Positions 7,848 through 17,466 of a DNA stretch of 64,000 nt are shown in pieces (the stretch's first letter is position 1; every line of letters begins with the position of its first letter). A program made the position numbers and the translations under genes. Under the pieces are notes generated by a model. That model was not told the origin of the DNA and searched no databases. It worked only from the letters and a program-made list of their open reading frames with translations. The DNA lies in contig NZ_CP026102.1 of assembly GCF_002902945.1 (NCBI RefSeq), forward strand, positions 2,170,001 to 2,234,000. Reading direction: 5' to 3'. Source of the stretch: Paraburkholderia caribensis (GTDB taxonomy: Bacteria > Pseudomonadota > Gammaproteobacteria > Burkholderiales > Burkholderiaceae).

Positions 7848-8909
7848 TCAAACGACTTCGACACGCGGCGCGCCTCCGTGCAATTCACCGATCACCACTG
7901 CGCGATCAAATCCGTCCGCGCGGAAGATCGCGAGCACCTCGTCGACGGCATTGGGCGCGCACGACACCAGCAGGCCGCCCGATGTCTGCGGATCGGTCAG
8001 CAACGCGCGTGCCGTGTCGGGCAACGACTCCGCGAGACGTATGTCGTCGCCATACGAAGCCCAGTTGCGGCCCGACGCGCCCGTGATGACGCCCGCCGCC
8101 GCAAACGCTTCGGCGCCTGCGATCCACGGCAGATCCGCGTAGCGCACACGCGCAGTCAGTTGCGCGCCGCGTGCGAGTTCCAGCGTATGACCAAGCAGGC
8201 CGAAGCCCGTCACGTCCGTCATCGCATGCACGCCTTCGAGTGCAGCCAGGTCGGTGCCCGGGCGGTTGAGCTTCGTGGTGGCCGCGATCATCGCGGCATA
8301 GCCTGCCGCGTCGAGCTGATTCTTCTTGAGCGCCGCCGACAGCACGCCGACGCCGAGCGGCTTGCCGAGCACGAGCACGTCGCCGGCTTGCGCGGACGCG
8401 TTGCGCTTCACGCGCTGCGGATGCACGACACCGAGCGCGGCAAGTCCGTAGATCGGCTCGACGGAGTCGATCGAGTGGCCGCCCGCGACAGGAATGCCCG
8501 CCTGTGCGCAGACATCCTCGCCACCGCGCAGCACGGCCGCGATCACATCGTGCGGCAACACGTTGATCGGCATGCCGACCAGCGCGAGCGCGAGGATCGG
8601 CTTGCCGCCCATTGCATAGACATCGGACAGCGCGTTGGTCGCGGCGATGCGGCCGAAGTCGTAAGGATCGTCGACGATCGGCATGAAGAAGTCGGTGGTC
8701 GCGATGATCGCCTGTTCGTCGTTCAGGCGATACACGGCGGCGTCATCCGAGGTTTCGGTGCCGACCAGCAGGTCCGGAAACAACGGCATCGGCACGCTGC
8801 GCTTCAAAAGATCGGACAGCACGCCCGGCGCGATCTTGCAGCCGCAGCCGCCGCCATGAGACAGGCTGGTGAGTCGGGGCACGTTGGAACTGACAGCGGA
8901 TTCGGTCAT
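7848..8909 (-). CDS. selD: Selenide, water dikinase
   Basis: 353 residues. SelD makes selenophosphate from selenide and ATP, the selenium donor for selenocysteine and 2-selenouridine in tRNA. The catalytic loop GGGCGCKIAP places the reactive Cys at residue 22 and the essential Lys at 25. The AIR-synthase-like ATP-binding motifs follow (TTDFFMPIVDDPYDFGRIAA, GGHSID, TDVTGFGLLGH, DPQTSGGLL), all at the usual spacing. No selA, selB or tRNA 2-selenouridine synthase gene is adjacent; the neighbour is a metal-efflux family gene. The end of the large dehydrogenase unit upstream is closed by its own hairpin at 8991-9025. Confidence 0.96.
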   Translation of the reverse strand: MTESAVSSNVPRLTSLSHGGGCGCKIAPGVLSDLLKRSVPMPLFPDLLVGTETSDDAAVYRLNDEQAIIATTDFFMPIVDDPYDFGRIAATNALSDVYAMGGKPILALALVGMPINVLPHDVIAAVLRGGEDVCAQAGIPVAGGHSIDSVEPIYGLAALGVVHPQRVKRNASAQAGDVLVLGKPLGVGVLSAALKKNQLDAAGYAAMIAATTKLNRPGTDLAALEGVHAMTDVTGFGLLGHTLELARGAQLTARVRYADLPWIAGAEAFAAAGVITGASGRNWASYGDDIRLAESLPDTARALLTDPQTSGGLLVSCAPNAVDEVLAIFRADGFDRAVVIGELHGGAPRVEVV

Positions 8910-8979
8910 GATGATGAAGTGTCGGAGGATCGATAACGGCTATTATCCGGCAATCCGCGAAAGCGCTGTCCAACCGGTC

Positions 8980-9025
8980 GCGCAAAGAGAAACGCGCCGT
9001 CGTCTGTGTGTGACGACGGCGCGTT
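8980..9025 (-). terminator. Intrinsic terminator of the glutamate dehydrogenase gene
   Basis: A perfect 14-bp stem (8991-9004 with 9012-9025) closes a TGTGTGT loop 24 bp after the dehydrogenase stop codon. On the minus strand it is followed by TTTCTCTTT. Confidence 0.85.
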
Positions 9026-9048
9026 GCGTCGAAGACAGCCGTGCCTGG

Positions 9049-12000
9049 TTAGCGGCGTTCGAGTGTCGCCATCTCCCGCACGATCACGAGCAGCATCGAC
9101 AGGCTCGCGCCGCCCGCCGCGCGCAAGTCCGTCAGCAGTTGCGCATAGCGCGCGAGCGCGTTCTCGCGTTTTGCGCGCCACGCATCGACTACCCCTTCCG
9201 CGGTCGTCGCCTCGGGCGCTTCCGTGAGCGCGCTCGTCGTCAGCACGCGCTTGAGTCGTGCAAGCTCGGCGAGCGCGGCGGCCCGCGCCATCACGTCCCA
9301 ATGCGTCGAGGTGGGCAGCGCCTCGGCGCGCTCGCCGATCCACCCGTAATTCAACTGCGTGCCCAACGCGAAGTACACGCCCGCGACGAGTTCGAGCCCG
9401 CGCCCGGTGGTCGCCGACACTTCCGCGATATCGAGCAGCGCAGCCGGTATGTCGCCGCTCGCGACGCGCACCGCCAGTTCGCTGTCCACGCCTGCATCGA
9501 CGAGCACCCGCTGCCGCTCGGACAAGGCTTCGAGTTCCGCGCCGGGCAACAGCATCGGCAATTGCGGTGCGAGCCGTTGCGCCGCGTCGCGACAGCGCGC
9601 AATCAGTTCCGTCACGCCGCCGTCCTTCACTTCGCCCGACTGCAGGTGCCGCAAGAACCACAACGCAGCGCGCTCCAGCAGTTTCGTGATCTCGACGAAC
9701 ATGCGCGCCTGCACATCGTCGGCGACGCGGTTGTCGAGCGCGTCGATATTGCGCCACACCTCGTTCAGATCGAACACGTCGCGCGCAATCATGCACGCAC
9801 GCACGATATCGCCCGGCTTGCCGTCGGTCTCTTCCATCATCCGGTGCACGAACGCACAGCCGACGCGATTCACCAGCGCGTTGGTCAGATGCGTCGCCAG
9901 AATCTCGCGGCGCAGCGGATGGCGATGCATCGGCTCGCTGAAACGCTGGCGCAGCGGCTTCGGGAAGTACTCGGTCAGCATGCCCGCCACCAGCGGATCT
10001 TCCGGCACGTCGGTTTCGAGCAGTGCATCGTAGAGCCACATCTTGCTGTACGCGAGCAGCACCGCGCGTTCGGGCGAAGTCAAACCCTGTCTGGCGGCGA
10101 GACGTTCGTTGATCTCGTCTTCGGACGGCAAAAACTCGATCACGCGATTCAAACGGCCCGCGCGTTCGAGATAGCGCATCAGCCGCATTTCGGCGTCGAA
10201 CAGTTCGGCCGCATAGCGGCCTCCAATCGACAACGCCTGCGTTTGATAGTAGTTGTCCTGCAACACGAGCAGGCCCACTTCCTCCGTCATCTCCGCGAGC
10301 AATGCATTGCGCTGCTTGTCCGTCATCTCGCCATCCGCGACCACGAGGCCGAGCAGAATCTTGATGTTCACTTCGTGGTCGGAGCAGTCGACGCCCGCGG
10401 AATTGTCGATTGCATCCGTATTCAGGCGGCCGCCGCGTTGCGCGAACTCGATGCGCCCGAGTTGCGTGAGGCCCAGATTGCCGCCTTCCGCGACCACCTT
10501 GCAACGCAGATCGCAGCCGTTCACGCGCACCGCGTCGTTGGCCTTGTCGCCGACCTGCGCATGCGTTTCGCGGCTCGCCTTCACATAGGTGCCGATGCCG
10601 CCGTTGTACAGCAGATCGACGGGCGCCTGAAGGATCGCGCGCACCAGTTCAGACGGCGCGAGCGCGGCAGCCGTGATGCCGAGCATCGATTGCACGGCCT
10701 GCGAAAGCGGAATCGTCTTCGCAGTGCGCGCAAACACGCCGCCGCCTTGCGAGATCAGCGCGGGATCGTAATCGGCCCAGCTCGAACGGTCCAGATTGAA
10801 GAGCCGTTGACGTTCGGCGAAGCTCGTCGCGGGATCGGGATTCGGATCGAGGAACACATGCCGGTGATCGAACGCAGCGATCAGGCGGATATGCTGCGAC
10901 AGCAGCATGCCGTTGCCGAACACGTCGCCCGACATGTCGCCGACGCCGACCACGGTGAAGTCCATGGTTTGCGTGTCGACACCCATTTCGCGGAAGTGGC
11001 GCTTCACCGACTCCCACGCGCCGCGCGCGGTGATGCCCATTTTCTTGTGGTCGTAGCCGACCGAGCCGCCCGATGCGAATGCGTCGTCGAGCCAGAAACC
11101 GTATTCCCGCGAGATCGCGTTCGCGTAGTCGGAGAACGTGGCCGTGCCCTTGTCGGCAGCAACGACGAGATAGGGGTCGTCGGGATCGTGCCGCACGACG
11201 TCGGGCGGCGGCACGATCTGGCCGCCCACGCGGTTATCGGTGAGATCGAGCAGCCCGCGCAGGAACGTCTGGTAGCACGCGACGCCCTCGCGCATCCAGG
11301 ATTCGCGATCGGTCGGCGGCGGCGGATTCTTCACGACGAAGCCGCCCTTCGATCCCACCGGCACGATCACGACGTTCTTCACCATCTGCGCCTTCATGAG
11401 ACCGAGCACTTCCGTGCGGAAATCCTCGCGACGATCGGACCAGCGCAAGCCGCCGCGCGCAACACGCCCGCCGCGCAGATGCACGCCTTCGACCCGCGGC
11501 GAATACACCCATATTTCGAACATCGGTTTCGGCTCGGGCAGGCCCGGCACTTTCGCGGGATCGAACTTGAACGACAGATAAGGCTTCGGCTTGCCGCCCT
11601 CGTCGCGCCGGTAGTAGTTGGTGCGCTGCGTCGCGTTGATCACGCCGAGGAACTGCCGCAGGATGCGGTCCTCGTCGAGATTCGGCACTTCGTCGAGTGC
11701 GCCTTCGATCGTCTTCAGCAGCCGCTCGACACGCGTCTCGCGTGTCGTGGCGGGCGCCGGATCGGACCGCGCGATGAACAGTTCGACCAGCATGCGCGCG
11801 ATGGCGGGATTGCCCGTCAATGCACGCTCGATATACGCGTCGCTGAACGTCGAGCCCACTTGCCGCAGATACTTCGCGTAGGCCCGCAAGATGATCACCT
11901 CGCGTGCGCTCAGTTGCGCGCGCAGCACGAGGCGATTGAAATTGTCGTCTTCGATATCGCCCGTCCAGACGCGCTCGAATGCATCTTCGAACAGGCCTTT

Positions 12001-13890
12001 CACGCGCTCGATGTCGAACTCGGTGTCGTCGGCCAGTTCGAGGCCGAAGTCGTGAATCCATGCGGGCGCGGCACCCGGCGCCTCGATCAGGTAAGGCCGC
12101 TCTTCGTCGACGCGCACGCCCAGATGTTCGAGCATCGGCAGGCTGCGCGACAGCGCGATCGGCTCCCCAACGCGATACACCTTGAAGCGGAACGCGCGCG
12201 GCCCCGCTTCGATGGGCCGGTACAGGTTCATCGCGATCTGCTCGGTGCCCTGCACGCGCTCGATCAGCTCGATATCGCGCACCGCCGTGCGCGCCGGATA
12301 GTCGTCGCGATAGCCGGCCGGAAACGAATCCGCATAGTGCTGCAACAGGCGGTTGCCCTGCTCTTCGCCGAACGCGTCGAGCAATGCATCGGCAAGATCG
12401 TCCTGCCAGCGGCGCGACACCTGGATGAGACGCTGTTCGAGTTCGCGCGTATCGACGTCCGCCATCGCGCCCGGCTCCGCATGCACCACGAAATGAATGC
12501 GCGCGAGCGTCGACTCGGACAGGAGCGGCGTGAACTCGACGTTCGTGCCGTTGAACGCGCTCATCAGCAGCCTGGCGATCCGCCGGCGCAAGTCGGTGTT
12601 GTACTTATCGCGCGGGACGAATGCGAGGCACGATACGAAGCGGTCGAAGCGGTCGCGCCGCACGAACATCCGCGTGCGCTGATGCTCCTGCAAGCGCAGC
12701 ACGCCCATCGCCGTTTCGTAAAGCTCGCTCTCGTCGGCCTGGAAGAGTTCATCGCGTGGATACGTTTCCAGTACCGTCACCAGCGATTTGCCGAGATGCC
12801 CCTTCGGCAGAAAGCCCGCACGCCGCACGATGTTCGCGCATTTGCGGCGCACGATGGGAATCTCCGTCGCCGATGTCGTATAAGCCGTCGACGTATACAG
12901 CCCGATAAAGCGCCGCTCGCCGTTGATCTTGCCGTCCGGGCCGACCAGCTTCACGCCGACATAGTCGAGGTAGCCGGGCCGATGCACCGTCGCGCGCGAA
13001 TTGGCCTTGGTCAGAAAGATAGGCGTCGCGCCCGCGATGATATCGGCAGCGGCGGCCGGCAACGGTGTCACTTCAGAGGTGCCCTGAGGCCGCATCGATT
13101 CGCGCAGGATGCCGAGGCCCGAGCCCGGCACGCCACGCAAGCCGTATTGGCCGTCATGCGTGACGAGTTCGTAATCGCGCTGTCCGAGAAACGTGAAGTG
13201 GTCCGCGACCATCCATTCGACGAACGCGCGCGCTTCGACGCCCTCCGGGCTCGTCTCGCGCGCAGCCATGTCGCGGATCGTCGTGCGCGCTATGTCGACG
13301 ATCTTCGGCCAGTCTTCGACGGCGGCGCGCACATCGCCCAATACCTTCGCGATCTCGTTGCGTAAGGCGTCGAGCTTCGCGGCATCGCCGCAGCGGTCCA
13401 CTTCGAAATGAATGAACGACGCGAGTTGCGAATGGCCGTCGTCGCTCGACGCACCGCCGGGCGCGATACGTTCGATGCCGCCGTCCTTGCCGCGCCATAT
13501 GCGGAATACGGGGTGCAACACGGAATGCAGCGACAGACCGAGACGATTGACGGCCATTGAAACCGAGTCCACCAGAAACGGCATGTCGTCATTGACGATC
13601 TCGATGACGGTGTGATCCGAGTGCCAGCCGTGCTGTTCGAGAATCGGGTTGTAGACGCGCAAACGTTCGCTGCCCGGCACGAAGCGTTGCGCCGTTTGCC
13701 AATGCGCCATCGCGGCGCCGTAGAGATCGGCGATGCCGCGGCTTTGCAGATCGTCGGCATCGGCGAAGTCGTAGTAGTGACGCAGGAATGGCTCGACAGC
13801 TGCGAAAGCGGGCTCGGGCAATCGTCCTCGCGCGAATTCGACGACATCGTTGAGCAGATGGGCAACGGCTTCTTCGTTCTTCGCTTGCAT
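9049..13890 (-). CDS. NAD-specific glutamate dehydrogenase, large (180-kDa) class
   Basis: 1,613 residues from ATG 13890, chosen for the GGAGG 6 nt upstream; the frame stays open to 14007 without a better site. It converts glutamate to 2-oxoglutarate and ammonia with NAD+. The long N-terminal region (about 1-700) carries ACT-like regulatory segments. The catalytic core near residues 805-850 shows GGLRWSDRREDFRTEVLGL and KNVVIVPVGSKGGFVVK with the substrate Lys residues, followed by the Rossmann part (VGVGDMSGDVFGNGML). The C-terminal helical domain is complete. Length and domain order fit the GDH-180 class of Pseudomonas, Streptomyces and Burkholderia. The gene is monocistronic with its own terminator. 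Confidence 0.95.
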   Translation of the reverse strand: MQAKNEEAVAHLLNDVVEFARGRLPEPAFAAVEPFLRHYYDFADADDLQSRGIADLYGAAMAHWQTAQRFVPGSERLRVYNPILEQHGWHSDHTVIEIVNDDMPFLVDSVSMAVNRLGLSLHSVLHPVFRIWRGKDGGIERIAPGGASSDDGHSQLASFIHFEVDRCGDAAKLDALRNEIAKVLGDVRAAVEDWPKIVDIARTTIRDMAARETSPEGVEARAFVEWMVADHFTFLGQRDYELVTHDGQYGLRGVPGSGLGILRESMRPQGTSEVTPLPAAAADIIAGATPIFLTKANSRATVHRPGYLDYVGVKLVGPDGKINGERRFIGLYTSTAYTTSATEIPIVRRKCANIVRRAGFLPKGHLGKSLVTVLETYPRDELFQADESELYETAMGVLRLQEHQRTRMFVRRDRFDRFVSCLAFVPRDKYNTDLRRRIARLLMSAFNGTNVEFTPLLSESTLARIHFVVHAEPGAMADVDTRELEQRLIQVSRRWQDDLADALLDAFGEEQGNRLLQHYADSFPAGYRDDYPARTAVRDIELIERVQGTEQIAMNLYRPIEAGPRAFRFKVYRVGEPIALSRSLPMLEHLGVRVDEERPYLIEAPGAAPAWIHDFGLELADDTEFDIERVKGLFEDAFERVWTGDIEDDNFNRLVLRAQLSAREVIILRAYAKYLRQVGSTFSDAYIERALTGNPAIARMLVELFIARSDPAPATTRETRVERLLKTIEGALDEVPNLDEDRILRQFLGVINATQRTNYYRRDEGGKPKPYLSFKFDPAKVPGLPEPKPMFEIWVYSPRVEGVHLRGGRVARGGLRWSDRREDFRTEVLGLMKAQMVKNVVIVPVGSKGGFVVKNPPPPTDRESWMREGVACYQTFLRGLLDLTDNRVGGQIVPPPDVVRHDPDDPYLVVAADKGTATFSDYANAISREYGFWLDDAFASGGSVGYDHKKMGITARGAWESVKRHFREMGVDTQTMDFTVVGVGDMSGDVFGNGMLLSQHIRLIAAFDHRHVFLDPNPDPATSFAERQRLFNLDRSSWADYDPALISQGGGVFARTAKTIPLSQAVQSMLGITAAALAPSELVRAILQAPVDLLYNGGIGTYVKASRETHAQVGDKANDAVRVNGCDLRCKVVAEGGNLGLTQLGRIEFAQRGGRLNTDAIDNSAGVDCSDHEVNIKILLGLVVADGEMTDKQRNALLAEMTEEVGLLVLQDNYYQTQALSIGGRYAAELFDAEMRLMRYLERAGRLNRVIEFLPSEDEINERLAARQGLTSPERAVLLAYSKMWLYDALLETDVPEDPLVAGMLTEYFPKPLRQRFSEPMHRHPLRREILATHLTNALVNRVGCAFVHRMMEETDGKPGDIVRACMIARDVFDLNEVWRNIDALDNRVADDVQARMFVEITKLLERAALWFLRHLQSGEVKDGGVTELIARCRDAAQRLAPQLPMLLPGAELEALSERQRVLVDAGVDSELAVRVASGDIPAALLDIAEVSATTGRGLELVAGVYFALGTQLNYGWIGERAEALPTSTHWDVMARAAALAELARLKRVLTTSALTEAPEATTAEGVVDAWRAKRENALARYAQLLTDLRAAGGASLSMLLVIVREMATLERR

Positions 13891-14411
13891 GACGTCCTCC
13901 GCGACGGGCGACAATCGAGTGCATAGACTGAAGCGCATTATGCACCCGTTGAGCCGAAACGGATTGTGCATGCGCACATCGCGCATGCTTGCTCGCGGCT
14001 GTGACATAAGCGTGTCGATTGAAGCTATGGATAGCGGATCGGGCGCTTCGATGCCCGATGAAAAATGCTCCGCTCTGTTGGCTAACCATCACAGGCCAGG
14101 GTTCTTCTTATTAGCTTATGTAGCACTGATGCGTTAGGCTTTTATGGTCCGCAATAAAGCAATAGACGGTCATTTCTTTAAAGGCGTTATTGCGGATGCA
14201 TGAATACAGGTTGGAAATAGATACCAATAGCGAATCACGGTTCCAATACCGATGCCATTCGCCAGCATGGAGACGCTCTTGAGTCGCGCAAAGCGGTCAT
14301 ACGAAGGGGTTGCTTCATGCCCAGCACAACGACTCGACGTGTCGATGCCGCTGGCCTGTTGTCGAGGTGTACCGGGGTAGAACCTGCAAGCCTGACATGG
14401 AGAACAGACCC
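13891..14411. other. 521-bp divergent intergenic region
   Basis: This gap separates the minus-strand dehydrogenase from the plus-strand outer-membrane protein gene and must hold both promoters. TTGGAAATAGATACCAATAG (from 14211) and CGGTTCCAATACC (from 14238) form a loose pair of inverted TTGG/CCAA-containing segments. No gene is supported in it. Confidence 0.5.
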
Positions 14412-15854
14412 ATGAAGCGCGAGCCATTTCGACATGTGCGGACGATCAGTTACGCAACCATGCTTCTCTTTTACGTTGAAGCCCATGCGCAATCGCTTCA
14501 AGATCAAACCGCACAAGAAAATATCGCAACCCTTCGCCAGGAACTGAACAACCGTATCAAGGAACTCGATGCACTAAAACGCAAAATCGCTGAAGAAGAA
14601 GCGCAATTCCAGCAGTTGAGCAAGGCACTCGATTCACGCATGCTCGAGGTGACGCGCGGCACGGGCCAACCGGGCTCGGGTGCGGCGCCCGCCACGGGCA
14701 TTGCGCAGAGCACGCCGGCTGGCGGCAATGCAGAGGCAGCGCCCAATGCCGCCGACGCCTCAACGGCAGGCGCCGCAACGGGCGCAACAGCGGGCGCCGC
14801 AACGGGCGCGGCACCCGCGCCCGTGATCAACATGGCGCAAAACGCAGGCGGCGAGCAACCGGTCCAGCCCGTCGGCCAGGCACCCATCCCCGACACCGCA
14901 CCACCCGCCGTCGCGCCGATCTTCGATCAGCCCGGCGTGCTCACGCCGAAGAACAAGTTCGTGCTCGAGCCGTCGTTCCAGTTCGGCTATTCGTCGTCGG
15001 ACCGTGTCGCGCTGGTTGGGTACACGATCATTCCCGCCTTGCTGATCGGCCTGATCGACGTGCGCGAGATCAAGTCGAACGTACTCACGGCCGGCGTGGC
15101 CGCGCGTTACGGCATTACGAACCGGATGGAAGTCGAAGTGCGCGTGCCGTATGTCTATTCGACCAACGACACCGTCAGCCGCGAGATCTTCACGGGCTCG
15201 GCGCAGGACAACGTCTTCAATAGCAGCGGCCACGGCATCGGCGACGTTGAAATGACGTTGCGCTACCAGTTGAACGAAGGCGGCCCGGACAAGTTCTATT
15301 ACATCGGCTGGCTGCGCTTCAAGACGGCCACGGGCAAGAGTCCGTTCGACGTCGTGACCGATTGCGTGACGCGCTGCATCGGCAATACGACGGGCACCGG
15401 CCTGCCGCTCGAACAGCCCACGGGTACGGGTTTCTATGCGATCCAGCCTGGTCTCACGTGGCTGTTCCCGAGCGACCCGGTCGTGTTCTTCGGCAACTTC
15501 AGCTACTTGCACAGCTTTGCCCGCAGCGATCTGAGCCTGCACATCCTGAACGGCGAGACCGATTTCGTCGGCAAGATCCAGCCGGGCGATATCTATGGCT
15601 TCAATGTCGGCATGGGTCTCGCGCTGAACGAAAAGGCTTCGTTCAGTATCGGCTATGACCAGAGCATCGTGCTGCCGACCAAGCAGAACGGATCGACCGT
15701 TCCCGGTTCGGTGCGCGTGATACTCGGCACGCTGCTGGTCGGCTACTCGTACCGCCTCACGCCAAAGACGACGCTCAACTTCTCGCTCGGCGCCGGCCTC
15801 ACGCGCGACACGCCGGACCTCACGCTGACGTTCCGCATGCCGATCCAGTTCTAG
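14412..15854 (+). CDS. FapF-like outer-membrane protein: coiled coil plus beta-barrel
   Basis: 480 residues from ATG 14412 (MKREPFRHVRTISYATMLLF), chosen for GGAG 9 nt upstream and a signal peptide ending near residue 27. Residues about 30-75 are heptad-like (RQELNNRIKELDALKRKIAE). An Ala/Gly/Pro-rich linker with repeated GAATGATAGAATGAA follows (to about 160). About 300 residues of alternating beta-strand sequence end in Phe (MPIQF), as in outer-membrane barrels. This domain order matches FapF, the trimeric pore of the Pseudomonas Fap amyloid system. It converges with a five-gene minus-strand group that includes a C39-like peptidase and Gly-rich secreted proteins, which supports a secretion-pore role. 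Sequence-level homology to FapF was not tested; a generic phenol-degradation-type barrel is the alternative. Confidence 0.68.
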   Translation: MKREPFRHVRTISYATMLLFYVEAHAQSLQDQTAQENIATLRQELNNRIKELDALKRKIAEEEAQFQQLSKALDSRMLEVTRGTGQPGSGAAPATGIAQSTPAGGNAEAAPNAADASTAGAATGATAGAATGAAPAPVINMAQNAGGEQPVQPVGQAPIPDTAPPAVAPIFDQPGVLTPKNKFVLEPSFQFGYSSSDRVALVGYTIIPALLIGLIDVREIKSNVLTAGVAARYGITNRMEVEVRVPYVYSTNDTVSREIFTGSAQDNVFNSSGHGIGDVEMTLRYQLNEGGPDKFYYIGWLRFKTATGKSPFDVVTDCVTRCIGNTTGTGLPLEQPTGTGFYAIQPGLTWLFPSDPVVFFGNFSYLHSFARSDLSLHILNGETDFVGKIQPGDIYGFNVGMGLALNEKASFSIGYDQSIVLPTKQNGSTVPGSVRVILGTLLVGYSYRLTPKTTLNFSLGAGLTRDTPDLTLTFRMPIQF

Positions 15855-15887
15855 GCCGGTTCGCCCATCACGCCTCTATCGAAACAA

Positions 15888-15920
15888 AAGCTCGCGACGC
15901 CTCCCCAGCGTCGCGAGCTT
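15888..15920. terminator. Bidirectional intrinsic terminator
   Basis: A perfect 13-bp stem, AAGCTCGCGACGC (15888-15900) with GCGTCGCGAGCTT (15908-15920), closes a 7-nt loop between two convergent genes. T-rich sequence follows on both strands. Confidence 0.85.
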
Positions 15921-15934
15921 CTTCATTCAGGCTT

Positions 15935-17458
15935 CTATCTGGGCCTTACCGAATTCATCAATGCGTTGTTCAAGGTCGCACCCAGATTCATGCTCTTGAA
16001 CAAACCCAACGAATTCACCGATGCATTGATCGTCGTCAGCGTCTGAATGTTCTGGTTGCTGAGCGTGTTCTGGATCACCGCGCCCGACAGGCCCTGCACG
16101 GCCCCCTGCTGCGCGATATTGCCGCCGCCGTTTTGCAGCAGCGACCCGATGTTCGCCGAAGCGAGCGCCTGCGCCTGTTGCGTCGTCATGTTGCTCAGGT
16201 CCGGAATATTGAAGCTGGTCTGCGTGACGAGATTGCCGTTCACGACTGCCATCCTCGATACGCCGAACGAGACTTTCAGGCCATTGGCCACATCGAAGCC
16301 GCCGCGCATCGAGTCGAGTTTTTCTTCGCTGATGGCGACTGTCGTTTTCGACGACCAGTTCGGATCTTCTGTGTCCGCTCGTGCCTTGGCTTCGTGACCG
16401 CGCTCGGGGGGCGTGTCGTCGCGCGACGCTCGAGGCACGGCAATCGGCGCCGCATAGGAAAGCGGCGCCTTGACCTGTGCCTGCGCGGGCAGCGCGGCGC
16501 GTTCCTTGATCTGCGGTTGCCCGGCTGTTTGCATCGATGTATTCATCGAAGCCGTCGAATCGTTCTGCACGCTCCTCGCCGTCTGCGCGACAGGCACGGC
16601 GATCGGACGCGCATAGGAAACGGGCGCCTTGCCGATTACACGCTCATTCGCAACTGGCGCTTCATGCGCGGGCGACACGGGGGGCGGTGTCGGCGTTGCA
16701 TCGAGAGTCAGTTGTTCATGACGCGGCGGCTGCGCTTGCGCGTGATCTTCTACTTGTCGTGCGCGCGGTGCTTCGGTCTTTTCGGCCTTTTCATTGTTGT
16801 CACCTTTGCGCGCGGCAACCGCGATCGGTGCCGCATACGACACCGGAAGCGGTTGGACGGGCGCTTCGGCTTCCTGCGCGAGTGCTGGCGCTATGTGCGC
16901 CATGGGCGTTATCTGCGCGGCAAGCGCCGCGGCTGTATTGACTTCGGCCGCATCCTGGTGTTCAACCGCATCGCGCTGTGCCAGCACGTCGTTTTCTTGC
17001 GGAGACGACGACGAACCAGGCGTCGACGTAGCATCGACCGCATATAGCGCTTCGTCGATGACGGCTTCGTTCGTTGCGCGACTCGCTTCGTCATTCGCGT
17101 CCTGCTTCGCCGCGTTGTCCGCTTCGACCGCGTCTTCCCGCCGCGGCGTCGCGACGGCAATTGGCGCCGCGTACGACACGGGCACATGACGCATGCCGTC
17201 GGCGTCGCCGTCCTCGGAAAACGCGCGCGGCTTTTGCGCGGACAATGCATCGACGACTGCCTGCGTAATGGCATCCGCCGCATCGGCCGAAGGCGCGGCG
17301 TCGCGCAATACCAGCGGCTCGACGGCTCCGCCCGCGAGGTCGGGCGCAACGGCCGCCGCAGCAGGCGCGCCCTGTTCGAACGCATGCGCGCCGAACGTCA
17401 CCATCGAACCACACACCATCGTGGCAATGCCGGCGAGTTTTCGGGTCTCGGTTCTCAT
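15935..17458 (-). CDS. Secreted repeat protein with internal double-glycine motif (Fap-like locus)
   Basis: 507 residues. An N-terminal signal peptide (about 1-26, ending GAHA) is followed by a long acidic Ala-rich linker with four spaced copies of SYAxPIAV (about residues 95, 207, 281 and 334). ISEEKLDSMRGG ends at residue 387, and a 120-residue C-terminal domain rich in Asn/Gln/Leu follows (NQNIQTLTTINASVNSLGLF). The RGG segment fits the double-glycine leader pattern (S at -11, L at -7, M at -4, GG at -2/-1) recognised by C39 peptidases, and the gene starts 8 bp after a C39-like peptidase gene. Inference: the C-terminal domain is released by that peptidase. By gene position it corresponds to fapE. 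No family was recognised from sequence. Confidence 0.62.
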   Translation of the reverse strand: MRTETRKLAGIATMVCGSMVTFGAHAFEQGAPAAAAVAPDLAGGAVEPLVLRDAAPSADAADAITQAVVDALSAQKPRAFSEDGDADGMRHVPVSYAAPIAVATPRREDAVEADNAAKQDANDEASRATNEAVIDEALYAVDATSTPGSSSSPQENDVLAQRDAVEHQDAAEVNTAAALAAQITPMAHIAPALAQEAEAPVQPLPVSYAAPIAVAARKGDNNEKAEKTEAPRARQVEDHAQAQPPRHEQLTLDATPTPPPVSPAHEAPVANERVIGKAPVSYARPIAVPVAQTARSVQNDSTASMNTSMQTAGQPQIKERAALPAQAQVKAPLSYAAPIAVPRASRDDTPPERGHEAKARADTEDPNWSSKTTVAISEEKLDSMRGGFDVANGLKVSFGVSRMAVVNGNLVTQTSFNIPDLSNMTTQQAQALASANIGSLLQNGGGNIAQQGAVQGLSGAVIQNTLSNQNIQTLTTINASVNSLGLFKSMNLGATLNNALMNSVRPR

Positions 17459-17466
17459 GATGGCCC

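Noticed and set aside
8869..13365. A 1,498-codon plus-strand open frame opposite the glutamate dehydrogenase gene
   Set aside because: Its product is dominated by Arg, His, Ala and Asp, as expected for the antisense of a GC-rich gene. There is no domain likeness, and the opposite strand encodes a complete known enzyme.
14310..14411. Longer N-terminus for the FapF-like protein
   Set aside because: The added residues are Cys/Arg-rich and would precede the signal peptide; ATG 14412 has a good site.
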